From positions 434,001 to 498,000 of the forward strand of contig JANBVJ010000001.1 of assembly GCA_024239055.1 (NCBI GenBank): 64,000 bases of DNA. The letters are read 5' to 3'. The translations under genes were made by a program, and so were the position numbers. Source of the DNA: Patescibacteria group bacterium. GTDB lineage: Bacteria > Patescibacteria > Paceibacteria > Paceibacterales > UBA10102. Positions 29,923 through 39,160 of the stretch are shown one piece after another. The notes under the pieces are model-generated. The model saw nothing but the letters and a program-made list of their open reading frames with translations. It was not told the origin of the DNA and did not search any database. Numbering within the stretch: the first letter of the stretch is position 1; each line of letters begins with the position of its first letter.

Positions 29923-31818
29923 ATGCCGAGAAAATCATCAAAATCCAGCAAAAAGAATCTGTTTTGGCAGATTGTACTCTTTGGTTTTCTATCTTTGTTT
30001 GTTTTAGGGCTCTTTGTTTTTATCTTCTTTGCCAGAGACCTCCCAAGACCCGAGCGTTTCGGGGAACTGCAGACCACGCGTCCAACTGAGATATATGACA
30101 GGACTGGAGAAGTTCTGCTTTTTGAGATATTTGGGGAGGAAAAGCGCAGTATGATAGCTATTGAAAACCTCCCAGGACACGTTTTAAACGCTATTATCGT
30201 AGCTGAAGACACTTCTTTCTACAAACACATTGGAATTGATCCTAAGGGTATTATCAGGTCCATACTGGCGAATATTAGAACGGGAACGCGCGGACAAGGA
30301 GGTTCTACTATTTCCCAACAGCTAATACGCTCGTCTCTTCTCACAGCAAAAAAGACCATTGCGAGAAAGGTAAAGGAGATTATTTTGACGCTAGAGCTTG
30401 AACGGCAGTACTCAAAAGAAGAAATTCTGGAGTTCTATCTAAACCAGGTTCCTCTTGGGTCTAATGTATATGGTGTTGGGGCTGCCTCCCAACTCTACTT
30501 TGGCAAGCGAGCTGAGGAGTTAAGTGTAGCGGAAGCGGCTATCTTGGCAGCCATGATTCAGGCTCCTACATACTATTCTCCATATGGAAACCAGACAAAT
30601 GAACTGCATGAGAGAAAAGAATGGATTATTAATAGAATGGAGGGAGCAGGATACATTACTGAACAAGAGGCCTTGGCTGCAACAAATGAGAAACTGGAGT
30701 TTAGCCAACCATTAATTGCCATTAAGGCCCCCCACTTTGTACTGTATGTATTAGACCAGTTATTTGAGGAGTACGGAGAAGAATTTGTACGGGCAGAAGG
30801 TTTAAGAATACAAACAACCCTGGACTGGAATCTTCAGGAAAAGACCGAGGAGCTGGTTACTCAGATAAGTAAGATGAACGCAGGATTTGCAGCACACAAT
30901 ACCGCTGTCGTTGCTATAAATCCGCAAAACGGAGAAATTCTTACCATGGTTGGTTCAAGGAACTGGTTTGGCACCTCTTTTCCGGAAGGGTGCACCGCTG
31001 GAATAGACTGCAAGTTTGATCCAAAGGTAAATGTTGCCACCACACTTACGGGAAGACAACCGGGATCCGCCTTCAAGCCGTTTGTTTACGCCACGGCCTT
31101 TAAGAATGGGTATGATGGAAATACAACGGTTATTGATGAGGAGACAAACTTTGGGGTGTGGGGAGATAAGGAGTACATCCCGCAAAACTATGACGGAAAG
31201 TTTCGGGGCGAGGTAAACCTTAGACAAGCCCTTGCCCAATCTTTGAACATTCCCTCTATAAAGGTTCTCTTGGAATTTGCCGGCATTAAAGAAAGTATTG
31301 ATACGGCAACCGAAATGGGGATTTCCACGCTCAACCGCCCGCTCTCTGATTACGGCCCTTCCCTTGTGCTGGGTGGAGGAGAAGTCCGGCTTCTGGATCT
31401 TGTTTCCGCTTACGGAGTCTTTGCCTCAGAAGGCAGGAGGACTCCGCCAATTAGTATCACAAGTGTAAAAAGATCCGATGGCAAGGTAATAAGACGTTAT
31501 GAAAAGTCATCTATTCAGGTTCTCTCTCCTGTAGCTGCAAAAGAAGTTACTAGTATTCTTTCCGATAATGAAGCCCGGTCTGCGATGTTTGGTTCCCATT
31601 CACTTCTCTACTTTCCTGAATATGGGGTTTCAGCCAAGACCGGAACGACCCAGGAATTCCGAGATGCCTGGACTATAGGATATACGGCAAATGTTACGGT
31701 TGGAGTATGGGTTGGCAATAACGACAACACCCCTATGGCAGAAGAGCCAGGGGTGGTCTTGGCAGGTCCCTTATGGAATGGTGTTATGACAAAGGCTTTG
31801 GAGCTCCTTACGCCTTAA
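29923..31818 (+). CDS. Class A penicillin-binding protein (PBP1A-like)
   Basis: Bifunctional peptidoglycan synthase. N-terminal membrane anchor at about 14-38. Transglycosylase GT51 at about 70-235 with E-D-T-S-F-Y-K-H (catalytic glutamate), G-G-S-T-I-S-Q-Q-L and L-E-F-Y-L-N-Q-V. Transpeptidase at about 320-610 with G-S-A-F-K-P (S-x-x-K nucleophile), the S-L-N triad and K-T-G-T-T. Length 631, compact, no extra C-terminal domain. It faces dnaN convergently with an 11-base overlap. Start at 29923 gives the usual basic cytoplasmic tail. Confidence 0.96.
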   Translation: MPRKSSKSSKKNLFWQIVLFGFLSLFVLGLFVFIFFARDLPRPERFGELQTTRPTEIYDRTGEVLLFEIFGEEKRSMIAIENLPGHVLNAIIVAEDTSFYKHIGIDPKGIIRSILANIRTGTRGQGGSTISQQLIRSSLLTAKKTIARKVKEIILTLELERQYSKEEILEFYLNQVPLGSNVYGVGAASQLYFGKRAEELSVAEAAILAAMIQAPTYYSPYGNQTNELHERKEWIINRMEGAGYITEQEALAATNEKLEFSQPLIAIKAPHFVLYVLDQLFEEYGEEFVRAEGLRIQTTLDWNLQEKTEELVTQISKMNAGFAAHNTAVVAINPQNGEILTMVGSRNWFGTSFPEGCTAGIDCKFDPKVNVATTLTGRQPGSAFKPFVYATAFKNGYDGNTTVIDEETNFGVWGDKEYIPQNYDGKFRGEVNLRQALAQSLNIPSIKVLLEFAGIKESIDTATEMGISTLNRPLSDYGPSLVLGGGEVRLLDLVSAYGVFASEGRRTPPISITSVKRSDGKVIRRYEKSSIQVLSPVAAKEVTSILSDNEARSAMFGSHSLLYFPEYGVSAKTGTTQEFRDAWTIGYTANVTVGVWVGNNDNTPMAEEPGVVLAGPLWNGVMTKALELLTP

Positions 31819-32938
31819 TCGGCATTAAGACATATAAATACCCCTCTTTACTTCCCGCAGCTTTAATAACAGCGGCTCCCTCTTCTCCGTTCATGCCAAT
31901 CTCAACCCGGTCTTCTCTCACCTGAGAGACGCCCTCTAAAAAGAATCTCCAGTTAAAAGAAGCTGTTGCCTTTTCTCCTTCTCCCTCAATTTCAAGAGAG
32001 GAAGAGTGAGATCCAAGATCTGTATTTTCCGAGACAATCTCAGCTTTCTTTATTTTTGGATCCAATGAAAAACGAAGTTCTTGCATCTTATTGGCAAAAA
32101 TAGAGGCTGCGCGAATTTGGTTAATAAGTGCATTTTTATCTAATGTGGCTTTCGTCTCTGTCTGCTTTGGAATAACCTCCTGATAATTAGGATACTCCCC
32201 GTCAATAACGCGAGATACAATCTCAATATGAAGCTGAGACGGGCTGTTTTCTCCTTCGTATCTAAAGGTAACCTGATTGGAGGAAATGTAAATCTTCATT
32301 TTTCCCGGCTTATCTCCCAAGATAGCAACTAGTTCTCGCGCGGTCTTCTGAGGAAGAATAAAAGTGTGTTCAGAGCCATTCTCCTTTCCAAGCAACAATG
32401 TTGCCTCAGCTAAACGAAAAGAGTCTGTAGCAACGATTTTAACGGCGTTTTTACCAAAAGAAATATATACTCCTGTAATTTCTGGCCTTGTCTGGCTCTG
32501 GCTTGTAACACCGACTACCTGGCCAATAGCCTGACAAAAGTCTTGAGCGGAAACCTCAATGGCATTTTTCTCGTTTTGGGTTGTTGGAATAATAGGAAAG
32601 TCATCGGGGTTTAGCGCCTTGATTTCCGTATGATGATTCTTCGAGTTCACCACTAAGGTCTTTTCGCTTCCTTCTAAGGTAATTTGGGAATCGGATAAAA
32701 GCCCAATAAAATTTGATAGGAATTTTGCTGGAACTACAACACCCCCTTCTCCGTCGTTTTTAGCTAAAATCCTATAACGAATTCCCATTTCAAGATCGGT
32801 AGCTGATAATTCAAGAATATTTTTTGCCGTGGTAATAAGAATATTATTTAAAATTGGAAGAGAGATTGATTTTACAGCAATCCTTTCCACAACAGAGAGT
32901 CCTTCTTTTAAGTTTTCCTTTAGTATAATAGATTTCAT
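31808..32938 (-). CDS. dnaN: DNA polymerase III beta sliding clamp
   Basis: 376 residues, three topologically similar clamp domains. N-terminus M-K-S-I-I-L-K-E-N-L-K-E-G-L-S-V-V-E, then L-S-A-T-D-L-E-M-G-I, and the final Y-L-Y-V-L-M-P-I. The gene follows dnaA across the probable origin spacer. On the minus strand TATATAAT immediately precedes the ATG, again suggesting a very short leader. Confidence 0.96.
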   Translation of the reverse strand: MKSIILKENLKEGLSVVERIAVKSISLPILNNILITTAKNILELSATDLEMGIRYRILAKNDGEGGVVVPAKFLSNFIGLLSDSQITLEGSEKTLVVNSKNHHTEIKALNPDDFPIIPTTQNEKNAIEVSAQDFCQAIGQVVGVTSQSQTRPEITGVYISFGKNAVKIVATDSFRLAEATLLLGKENGSEHTFILPQKTARELVAILGDKPGKMKIYISSNQVTFRYEGENSPSQLHIEIVSRVIDGEYPNYQEVIPKQTETKATLDKNALINQIRAASIFANKMQELRFSLDPKIKKAEIVSENTDLGSHSSSLEIEGEGEKATASFNWRFFLEGVSQVREDRVEIGMNGEEGAAVIKAAGSKEGYLYVLMPIKA

Positions 32939-33084
32939 ATTATATATACTTTATTACTGTACTTAGGGGTGTGAATTAAGGTTTGTTTATTCGTATTTTA
33001 TTCTTAAATAATATGTGTATGTGTGTGGGGATAGGAGAGAGGAATAAATTGTGAATATCTTTCTTTAATATTTCATCCCTTGAG
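32939..33084. other. Probable replication-origin spacer between dnaA and dnaN
   Basis: 146 bases of AT-rich DNA without a gene. Three sites are within one or two bases of the DnaA-box form TGTGNATAA, all on the plus strand: TGTGAATTA (32970-32978), TGTGTATGT (33014-33022) and TGTGAATAT (33050-33058). dnaA-dnaN spacers commonly hold oriC, and strand composition could test it. The boxes are imperfect and I could not compute skew. Confidence 0.45.
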
Positions 33085-34443
33085 TTATGCACTATATATT
33101 CTCTGTTTTATTAAGTTAATTTCATCAGCTAAGAATTCTGATTCTTCGATTTCCTTACTAACCTTTCCACAAGCATAAATTGCTGTTGTATGGTCTTTTC
33201 CTCCGAACTTCTTTCCAATGAAAGGATAGGAAGATTTTAGTTCTTCCCGCAGTAAAAACATGGCAATCTGGCGGGGCCTAACAATTTCTTTTTTACGGGA
33301 AGTTGAGATAAAATCTTTTTCTTTAATGTCGTAGAACTCAGCTACAGCCTGCATAATCTTCTTTGGATTTACTGCTTTTGAAGGATTATGAATAATGGAG
33401 CGCAAAAGAGTTTTGGCTTCCGCTAAAGATAGATCTTTTCCAGTTAGTCGCCTAGAAGCAAGAAGGCGATTGAGCGCTCCTTCTAATTCTCGAATATTCC
33501 GCTGGATGTTGTTTGCAAGATATTCATGTATTTCGTCTGCTATCTCTAATTCCAGCCCCTGAGCCTTTGTCTTTAAGATGGCAAGCCGGGTTTCATAATC
33601 AGGAGCTGAGACGTCAGCTACCATACCACCCTCAAAACGCGAGCGGAGGCGTTCTTCTAGCGCAGGAATCGCCTTTGGCGGACGGTCTGAGGAAAAGATA
33701 ATCTGCTTTCCTTTCTCATATAAAGTATTAAAGACGTGAAAGAGCTCTTCCTGGGTTTTTTCCTTGCCTGCCAAGAACTGTACATCGTCTAAGATGAAAA
33801 TATCGGCTTCTCTGTATGTTGCCCGAAGATTGTCCATGCTTCGATTCTGGATAGCTGAAACAAAGTTTGAGGTAAAAGCTTCAGAAGAGATATATTTGAT
33901 ATTCTTTCTTGGAAAATCCTTTGCTATCTGGTTACCAGCGGCCTGCAGGAGATGGGTTTTACCCAAACCAGTGCCTCCATATATAAAGAGAGGGTTGTAG
34001 ACGAGTCCGGGATTCTTAATAATTCCCAGAACTGCTGCATGAGCCAACTCGTTAAACGGACCCACAATATAACCTTCTAAAGTGTAACGGGAGTTGAGGT
34101 TAGTTGTACGGTCTATATTAAGAGCCTGAAAGTCCATCTGAGCCTCTTGGGCGGCAATTCTAGGGGCAGGAGAGGGTGTTGAGGGGCGCTTCTTGGCAGC
34201 GCGTTCCACTGTATATTTTACCTCTTTAATCTCTCCGTCCAGGTCATGGAGGATTTTAAAGATGAGTTTGTTGTATTTATTCTCTAACCACTCTTTTGAA
34301 AAGGAGTTGGGGACTGAAATAATTAATTCAGATCCTTTTTTTTCAAGAATGTATGTGTTTTTCAGCCAAGTTGCAAAGTTTGCCTTTGAGATATGGAATT
34401 GTACCTGGGCTAGTGCCGCTTCCCAGAGTTCATTGTTTGCCAT
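33085..34443 (-). CDS. dnaA: Chromosomal replication initiator DnaA
   Basis: 452 residues with all four domains: an N-terminal helical domain (1-85), a P/A-rich linker (about 88-105), AAA+ with G-G-T-G-L-G-K-T-H-L (Walker A) and I-L-D-D-V-Q-F (Walker B), and a C-terminal DNA-binding domain with R-P-R-Q-I-A-M-F-L-L-R and G-G-K-D-H-T-T-A-I-Y-A. Adjacent to the origin spacer and rpmH, the classic origin gene order. Confidence 0.97.
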   Translation of the reverse strand: MANNELWEAALAQVQFHISKANFATWLKNTYILEKKGSELIISVPNSFSKEWLENKYNKLIFKILHDLDGEIKEVKYTVERAAKKRPSTPSPAPRIAAQEAQMDFQALNIDRTTNLNSRYTLEGYIVGPFNELAHAAVLGIIKNPGLVYNPLFIYGGTGLGKTHLLQAAGNQIAKDFPRKNIKYISSEAFTSNFVSAIQNRSMDNLRATYREADIFILDDVQFLAGKEKTQEELFHVFNTLYEKGKQIIFSSDRPPKAIPALEERLRSRFEGGMVADVSAPDYETRLAILKTKAQGLELEIADEIHEYLANNIQRNIRELEGALNRLLASRRLTGKDLSLAEAKTLLRSIIHNPSKAVNPKKIMQAVAEFYDIKEKDFISTSRKKEIVRPRQIAMFLLREELKSSYPFIGKKFGGKDHTTAIYACGKVSKEIEESEFLADEINLIKQRIYSA

Positions 34444-34559
34444 AAGTGTTCTGATTGATGTGTAAGCATTATAACAAGTAGAGGGGCGAGGTCAAAATAC
34501 GCTTAATATGCCAAGGGGTGTGCATAATGTGTGGAAAACATGGGAAGAAGACCCAAGTC

Positions 34560-34588
34560 TTGAAAAAATAAAAGATGAAGAGTATACT
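34560..34588 (+). promoter_or_regulatory. rpmH promoter
   Basis: TTGAAA (34560-34565), 17 bases, TATACT (34583-34588). Only 9 bases separate the -10 from the rpmH ATG at 34598, so the predicted transcript begins 1-3 bases before the start codon and has no Shine-Dalgarno site. Confidence 0.75.
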
Positions 34589-34597
34589 TCATATCAT

Positions 34598-34732
34598 ATG
34601 AGCATAACCTATCAACCAAAAAAACGAAAACGAAAGCGCTCACACGGATTCCTGAAGCGATCTCGTACCGCCCAAGGAAGACGGACCATACAGAGACGAA
34701 GACAGAAAGGAAGAAAGAAGTTAACTGTATAA
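34598..34732 (+). CDS. rpmH: 50S ribosomal protein L34
   Basis: 44 residues. M-S-I-T-Y-Q-P-K-K-R-K-R-K-R-S-H-G-F-L-K-R is the L34 core (T-Y-Q-P-x-x-x-x-R-x-x-x-H-G-F) and R-T-x-x-G-R-R-T-I-x-R-R-R-x-K-G-R the C-terminus. The longer frame back to 34508 adds a non-family extension and crosses the promoter, so the ATG at 34598 is used. First gene of rpmH-rnpA-yidC-jag. Confidence 0.94.
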   Translation: MSITYQPKKRKRKRSHGFLKRSRTAQGRRTIQRRRQKGRKKLTV

Positions 34733-34733
34733 T

Positions 34734-35075
34734 ATGCTGGCGGCTGAGAATCGACTCTCAAAAAAGAACGACTTTGATGCGGTGATGCAGGGAAAGCAAC
34801 GCTTTGGAACCAAGGTTTTGTATATGAAAGCAAGGCCTAATAAGAGAGATGCAAGCAGAATCGGTATTATGATTTCAAAGAAGGTTGCAAAGTCAGCCGT
34901 TGCGAGAAATCGAATAAGAAGAGTCATAAGAGAGGAAATAGGAGAGCATCTCAAAGATATGAGAAGAGGATGTGATATGGTCTTTGTGGCTCTGCCGGGA
35001 CTGGAAAAGCTCTCGTCCACTGAAATCAGAGAAACGGTTGCAAAACTTATTAAAGAAGCTCGTACATTGTGTTAG
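34734..35075 (+). CDS. rnpA: Ribonuclease P protein component
   Basis: Protein cofactor for tRNA 5' maturation. 113 residues starting M-L-A-A-E-N-R-L-S-K-K-N-D-F, with the RNR motif S-K-K-V-A-K-S-A-V-A-R-N-R-I-R-R near 43-58. It starts one base after rpmH and overlaps yidC by 7 bases. The RNase P RNA gene was not found in the window. Confidence 0.95.
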   Translation: MLAAENRLSKKNDFDAVMQGKQRFGTKVLYMKARPNKRDASRIGIMISKKVAKSAVARNRIRRVIREEIGEHLKDMRRGCDMVFVALPGLEKLSSTEIRETVAKLIKEARTLC

Positions 35076-35827
35076 AAATTATCGTAAACAGTTATAATCT
35101 TGTTATTTACCAGCCGCTATTTAACGCGTTGGTTCTTTTTTATGAAGTTATTCCAGGCAGGGACTTCGGGGTTGCTGTTATCCTGCTTACTTTACTGGTT
35201 CGGGTTATCTTTTATCCCCTCTCAGCTAAGGGTATGGTGGCTCAGAAAAAGCTTTCAGCGCTCCAGCCAAAGATAAAAGAGCTGCAAGAGAAATTTAAAC
35301 AAGACAGAGAGCGCCAGGCAAAGGAGACCATGGCTTTATATAAGAAGTCGGGGGTTAATCCGTTTGCCGGATTCCTGCCTCTTCTAGTACAGCTTCCTAT
35401 TCTCTTTGCTCTCTACCGTTTGTTTTTAGTGGGATTAGGATCAGATCAACTTTCATTTCTCTACAGCTTTATTCCAAACCCCGGTTCCATTGACCCTTCC
35501 TTCTTTGGTATCTTGGACTTAAGTCAGACTTCTATTATCCTTGCATTAGTAGCAGGAGCTGCTCAGTTTTGGCAGACAAGGTATTCTTTTAAAAGCTCAA
35601 AACAGACAAAAGGGACAGATTTTGCCTCACGAATGCAAAAGCAGATGATGTACTTCTTCCCAATTATTACCGTTCTTATTGTTTCCAGATTCCCAGCCGC
35701 TATTGGATTATACTGGATAGTTACTTCCCTATTCTCGGTCTTTCAGCAGTATCGCGTAAACAAACATGATTTGGAAGTGAATATAGTTAAAAACGATGAT
35801 ATCACAAGAAACGAAAACAATAATTGA
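35069..35827 (+). CDS. yidC: Membrane insertase YidC (Oxa1 family)
   Basis: 252 residues with about five membrane segments and the cytoplasmic coiled hairpin (K-K-L-S-A-L-Q-P-K-I-K-E-L-Q-E-K-F-K-Q-D). The conserved arginine sits in the first core helix (L-L-V-R-V-I-F-Y-P-L). Like most Gram-positive-type YidC proteins it lacks the large periplasmic domain. It overlaps both rnpA and jag, which indicates coupled translation. Confidence 0.94.
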   Translation: MLEIIVNSYNLVIYQPLFNALVLFYEVIPGRDFGVAVILLTLLVRVIFYPLSAKGMVAQKKLSALQPKIKELQEKFKQDRERQAKETMALYKKSGVNPFAGFLPLLVQLPILFALYRLFLVGLGSDQLSFLYSFIPNPGSIDPSFFGILDLSQTSIILALVAGAAQFWQTRYSFKSSKQTKGTDFASRMQKQMMYFFPIITVLIVSRFPAAIGLYWIVTSLFSVFQQYRVNKHDLEVNIVKNDDITRNENNN

Positions 35828-36260
35828 GACCACCGCGAAAGAGTTTTTGGATAAACTGGGAGCGGGAGCTAGAATTCATAATGTTTCAGCTGACGACTCA
35901 ACGGTTTCAGTTGAGGTTACTATGGAAGATGCTCAGGTCTTTATTGGAGACCGAGGGAGAACGCTTTTAGAGATTCAACATCTTTTACAAGCTATGGCTA
36001 GAAAAAAGATAGATGAGCGCTTCTATATCTCGTTAGACATTAATGACTACAAAAAAAGGAAAGAAGAGTATTTAAGGGATCTTGCAAAAACCACAGCTGA
36101 CGAGGTTGTTTTGTTAAAGCAGGCGAAAGAACTTCCCCCAATGCCAGCGGCAGAAAGGAGGATTATTCACTTAGCTCTTCAAGAGAGAGAGGATATTGTA
36201 ACAGATAGCATGGGAGATGGAGATAGTAGGAGGGTTGTGGTGAAGTTAGGCGTTAAGTAA
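35796..36260 (+). CDS. jag: Jag/KhpB-family RNA-binding protein
   Basis: 154 residues. A KH-II domain (about 30-95, I-G-D-R-G-R-T-L in the GxxG position) and an R3H domain (about 95-150, P-P-M-P-A-A-E-R-R-I-I-H-L-A-L-Q). The N-terminal Jag_N domain is missing. KhpB binds many RNAs and is linked to cell-wall control in Firmicutes. It overlaps yidC by 32 bases. Confidence 0.9.
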   Translation: MISQETKTIIETTAKEFLDKLGAGARIHNVSADDSTVSVEVTMEDAQVFIGDRGRTLLEIQHLLQAMARKKIDERFYISLDINDYKKRKEEYLRDLAKTTADEVVLLKQAKELPPMPAAERRIIHLALQEREDIVTDSMGDGDSRRVVVKLGVK

Positions 36261-36303
36261 TTTGACTCTCTGCGCGGTAGCTCCAATTATTAACAATGGG
36301 ATA

Positions 36304-38103
36304 TTATTCTTCCTTTTTAATCTCTCTTTGTTCTAATATTTCCTTTGGCGAGGTAGTAACAATTTCATGTTCTGTCGGAGATGCAACTACTTTTATTGCT
36401 ACTCTTTTTTGTCCTGCAAAGAATATACCCTCTCCTATACCTGTCTCCAAAAGAAGATTTTTTTCTTCGTCAGTAAGATTGAAGGTTTTTTGAACAAGAT
36501 CTATAGTTGCAGGAGATTGCTTCATTAGAAGTTGAATTGAGGAGTTGGTAATAATTGGTTTTCCATATTCTGATTTCATAAAATCACTTACATCTTGAGT
36601 GATAGTTGTAACTCCTAGATAGTATTTTCTTGCTCGTTTTGCTATTCCAAAAAGGAATGAAGCACCATTTTCAGATTTCATAATCCACCAAGCTTCATCT
36701 ACCACCAATAGTCTTCGTTTTAACTCAGAGCGTACCTTATTCCATATATATCGCATGATGATATACATTGCCATAGGACGCAGTCCCTCCTCCATATCTC
36801 TTATTCCAAAGGATATAAACTTTTTGTCCATTGAAATATTAGTGGGTGAATTAAAGAAGTTAGCATAGGTTCCTACGGTGAATTTTCTTAATCTTCTTGT
36901 TAGAGAATCTGCTCCCTCCATACCTCTTAATACAGTTTCTAAGTCTTCCATTAAAGGAACACTGTCTCCCCATGCTTTAGGGTCTGAGGAGACGGTTATA
37001 TCTTTTGCAGCATAGGTTTCTGTTAAAGCTTGGTCCATAATTGAATCTTCTTCAGGCGTGAGCCCTCCAAGCATAATACGCATTAATCCAACTAGGTTTA
37101 TTATATTTGAGCGCAAGACATCTTCTGGGCGTTCGTCTTCTCTGGGTTTTGGTAGGTCAAAGGGATTAATATGATTTTGAGAACTTAAAGATATATTAAA
37201 GAAAGAGCCACCTACTGCCTTAGACAAATTTTTATACTCGTTCTCCGGGTCCAAAACAATAGTATCCACACCAGTCATCAAAGATCTTAGTATTTGAATT
37301 TTTACATAGTAACTTTTTCCTGCACCAGATTTTGCAAAGACAACTTCATTTGCATTCTCTAAAGAAAATCTATCAAAGAGAATAAGTGAATTATTATGGC
37401 GATTTAGACCATATAAAATTCCTTCATTTGAACTTAAGTCAAAAGATACAAAAGGAAAGATTGAGGAAAGAGGAGCTGTGTTCATTGATGTGTGCACCCC
37501 TATTAAATCTTTTCCATAAGGAATTCCTGAGTTAAATCCTTCAGATTGCTGATACAAAGCAGGTTTTATGTAAAGTAGACGTGATTCAAAGATAGAGCGA
37601 ATTGTAGTTTCAATCTTTCTCAATTCTTCTGGCGTTTCTCCATAGATAGTTATATATAAACCAACACGAAACATCTTTTCTTGAGCGGTTTGCAAGCGAT
37701 CGCGAAGAGTTTCTAAATCTTGAAAACCTGTTTCAAGGATTGGATCTCGAACTAATCCCTTTGCCTGTTTTTCAATTAACTCTGATTGAACCTCTGTTAC
37801 TTTTCTTCTAAGTTGTTTTAACACGCGTTCTGTTTTTACAGGATGAATAAATAGAGAAATATCCATTGGAACATCTAAATTGATAATTGGAGATAACCAG
37901 GCAGCTGTAAGATATCTTGGATAGGAAAATATAAAGAATGATTTTGCTAAGCGTCCTGACATATCTATATTGTCTGAGTTTACGTGAATTGATGCAGGAG
38001 CAATAATATCTTTTAAAGTCATGCGAGTGGTATCAAAAAGTTGTTCGTCTCCAGGTAACGATCTTTTCTTTGAAAGGAATGGTATTTTAATCTTTAGTGC
38101 CAT
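36304..38103 (-). CDS. virB4: VirB4-like type IV secretion ATPase
   Basis: 599 residues. Walker A is F-A-K-S-G-A-G-K-S-Y-Y near residues 257-267 and Walker B is L-L-V-V-D-E-A-W-W near 466-474, both diagnostic for VirB4/TraC. The enzyme energises pilus assembly or DNA transfer at the membrane. It is shorter than full VirB4 because the N-terminal domain is encoded by the gene just upstream. Last gene of a minus-strand cluster starting at about 43173 (or at rsmA). Confidence 0.92.
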   Translation of the reverse strand: MALKIKIPFLSKKRSLPGDEQLFDTTRMTLKDIIAPASIHVNSDNIDMSGRLAKSFFIFSYPRYLTAAWLSPIINLDVPMDISLFIHPVKTERVLKQLRRKVTEVQSELIEKQAKGLVRDPILETGFQDLETLRDRLQTAQEKMFRVGLYITIYGETPEELRKIETTIRSIFESRLLYIKPALYQQSEGFNSGIPYGKDLIGVHTSMNTAPLSSIFPFVSFDLSSNEGILYGLNRHNNSLILFDRFSLENANEVVFAKSGAGKSYYVKIQILRSLMTGVDTIVLDPENEYKNLSKAVGGSFFNISLSSQNHINPFDLPKPREDERPEDVLRSNIINLVGLMRIMLGGLTPEEDSIMDQALTETYAAKDITVSSDPKAWGDSVPLMEDLETVLRGMEGADSLTRRLRKFTVGTYANFFNSPTNISMDKKFISFGIRDMEEGLRPMAMYIIMRYIWNKVRSELKRRLLVVDEAWWIMKSENGASFLFGIAKRARKYYLGVTTITQDVSDFMKSEYGKPIITNSSIQLLMKQSPATIDLVQKTFNLTDEEKNLLLETGIGEGIFFAGQKRVAIKVVASPTEHEIVTTSPKEILEQREIKKEE

Positions 38104-38104
38104 A

Positions 38105-38749
38105 TTATTTTAACATCTCTGGTGGTATTTCAGGGTAGTATCCGACCTCAGCTTCCTTGGGGTGATGCCAGCTCCAAAAAAGCTCAATTAATTCTTCAGT
38201 ATTTAATGGAATTGTTTGAAGTCCCGCTCTTCGCAATCCTAGAGCTACAAACTCCATTCTCTGCCATAGTTGATTGCGCATGCGCTGAAACTCTTCTTCT
38301 GAAAACTTTCCCCCCTTAACCTTTACATTACTAAACTTACTTTTTCCACCTGCTGGAAGAGATTCTATTAGAGAGAAGGGAACCGTTACAAAGAATGTTT
38401 TTGACATAATGGAGCCTCCTCCAATGAGTTTTTCTATAAATTGACGATAATCATTAGTCTGCTTTTTTAGTAATGGATTTTCTTGCGCTTCTCCAAGTTT
38501 CTTTAGATTATCTATATATCCTGTAATATTTAGCCTTCTGGATTGAATTGAAATTTGAATTGGAAAATCTAAAGAGTTTAAAAAGTTTTGAAATTGAAAA
38601 ATAATTGCTTGCTGCTCTTCTTCTGATTTCAATGCAAAGTTTTGAGAAGAAACCATTAGTATTCCTCTTACTGCATTATCTTTTAAGATCAACATACCTT
38701 CCCTTATTTCTTCTACCTGCAAAAATTGTTGTGTTGTAGATACTGCCAT
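38105..38749 (-). CDS. TraC-like domain protein, probably the split N-terminal part of VirB4
   Basis: 214 residues, no membrane segment. The start (Q-F-L-Q-V-E-E-I-R-E-G-M-L-I-L-K) and the E-E-Q-Q-A-I-I-F-Q-F-Q-N-F-L-N-S-L segment match the N-terminal domain of VirB4/TraC-like ATPases of Patescibacteria. It ends 1 base before the ATPase gene. I infer one functional protein encoded in two genes. Confidence 0.75.
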   Translation of the reverse strand: MAVSTTQQFLQVEEIREGMLILKDNAVRGILMVSSQNFALKSEEEQQAIIFQFQNFLNSLDFPIQISIQSRRLNITGYIDNLKKLGEAQENPLLKKQTNDYRQFIEKLIGGGSIMSKTFFVTVPFSLIESLPAGGKSKFSNVKVKGGKFSEEEFQRMRNQLWQRMEFVALGLRRAGLQTIPLNTEELIELFWSWHHPKEAEVGYYPEIPPEMLK

Positions 38750-39157
38750 TTATTTTTTTGTTTCTACTTTCATTGAAAGAGTTTTTATCTTACTGTCTTT
38801 TTGGAGTTTTAGATTTTTATCTGGTCTTTCTGATTGATCATCTTGCTTGTATGTAGTTTGCTCTGTCTTTTTTATATTATTTCCTTTTTGCCATGTGTAA
38901 TGCTTGGGTTTTATAAAAAAACCTACTGCTCCCATAAGAAATCCTGGAAGAGATCGTCCACCAGCTTTTATAAAGGCAAGTATTGCTCCTATTCCTCCTA
39001 AAACAATAGTAATGGATATAAAAACATAGAAAGGTGCTAGGAAGTAAAAAAAGAACCCCACTGCTGCTGGTACTCCAAGGTAAATAAATTGGCGGAATGT
39101 TAGAGGTCCAATTACTTTAGCTTCATGTTCTATAAATTGAGGTACTTGAAAACGCAT
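38750..39157 (-). CDS. PrgI family membrane protein (VirB3-like)
   Basis: 135 residues. M-R-F-Q-V-P-Q-F-I-E-H-E-A-K-V-I-G-P-L-T is the PrgI start, followed by two membrane helices (about 25-68), a G-G-R-S-L-P-G-F segment and a charged tail. PrgI proteins accompany VirB4 in Gram-positive-type secretion systems. It abuts the TraC-like gene. Confidence 0.88.
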   Translation of the reverse strand: MRFQVPQFIEHEAKVIGPLTFRQFIYLGVPAAVGFFFYFLAPFYVFISITIVLGGIGAILAFIKAGGRSLPGFLMGAVGFFIKPKHYTWQKGNNIKKTEQTTYKQDDQSERPDKNLKLQKDSKIKTLSMKVETKK

Positions 39158-39160
39158 AGA

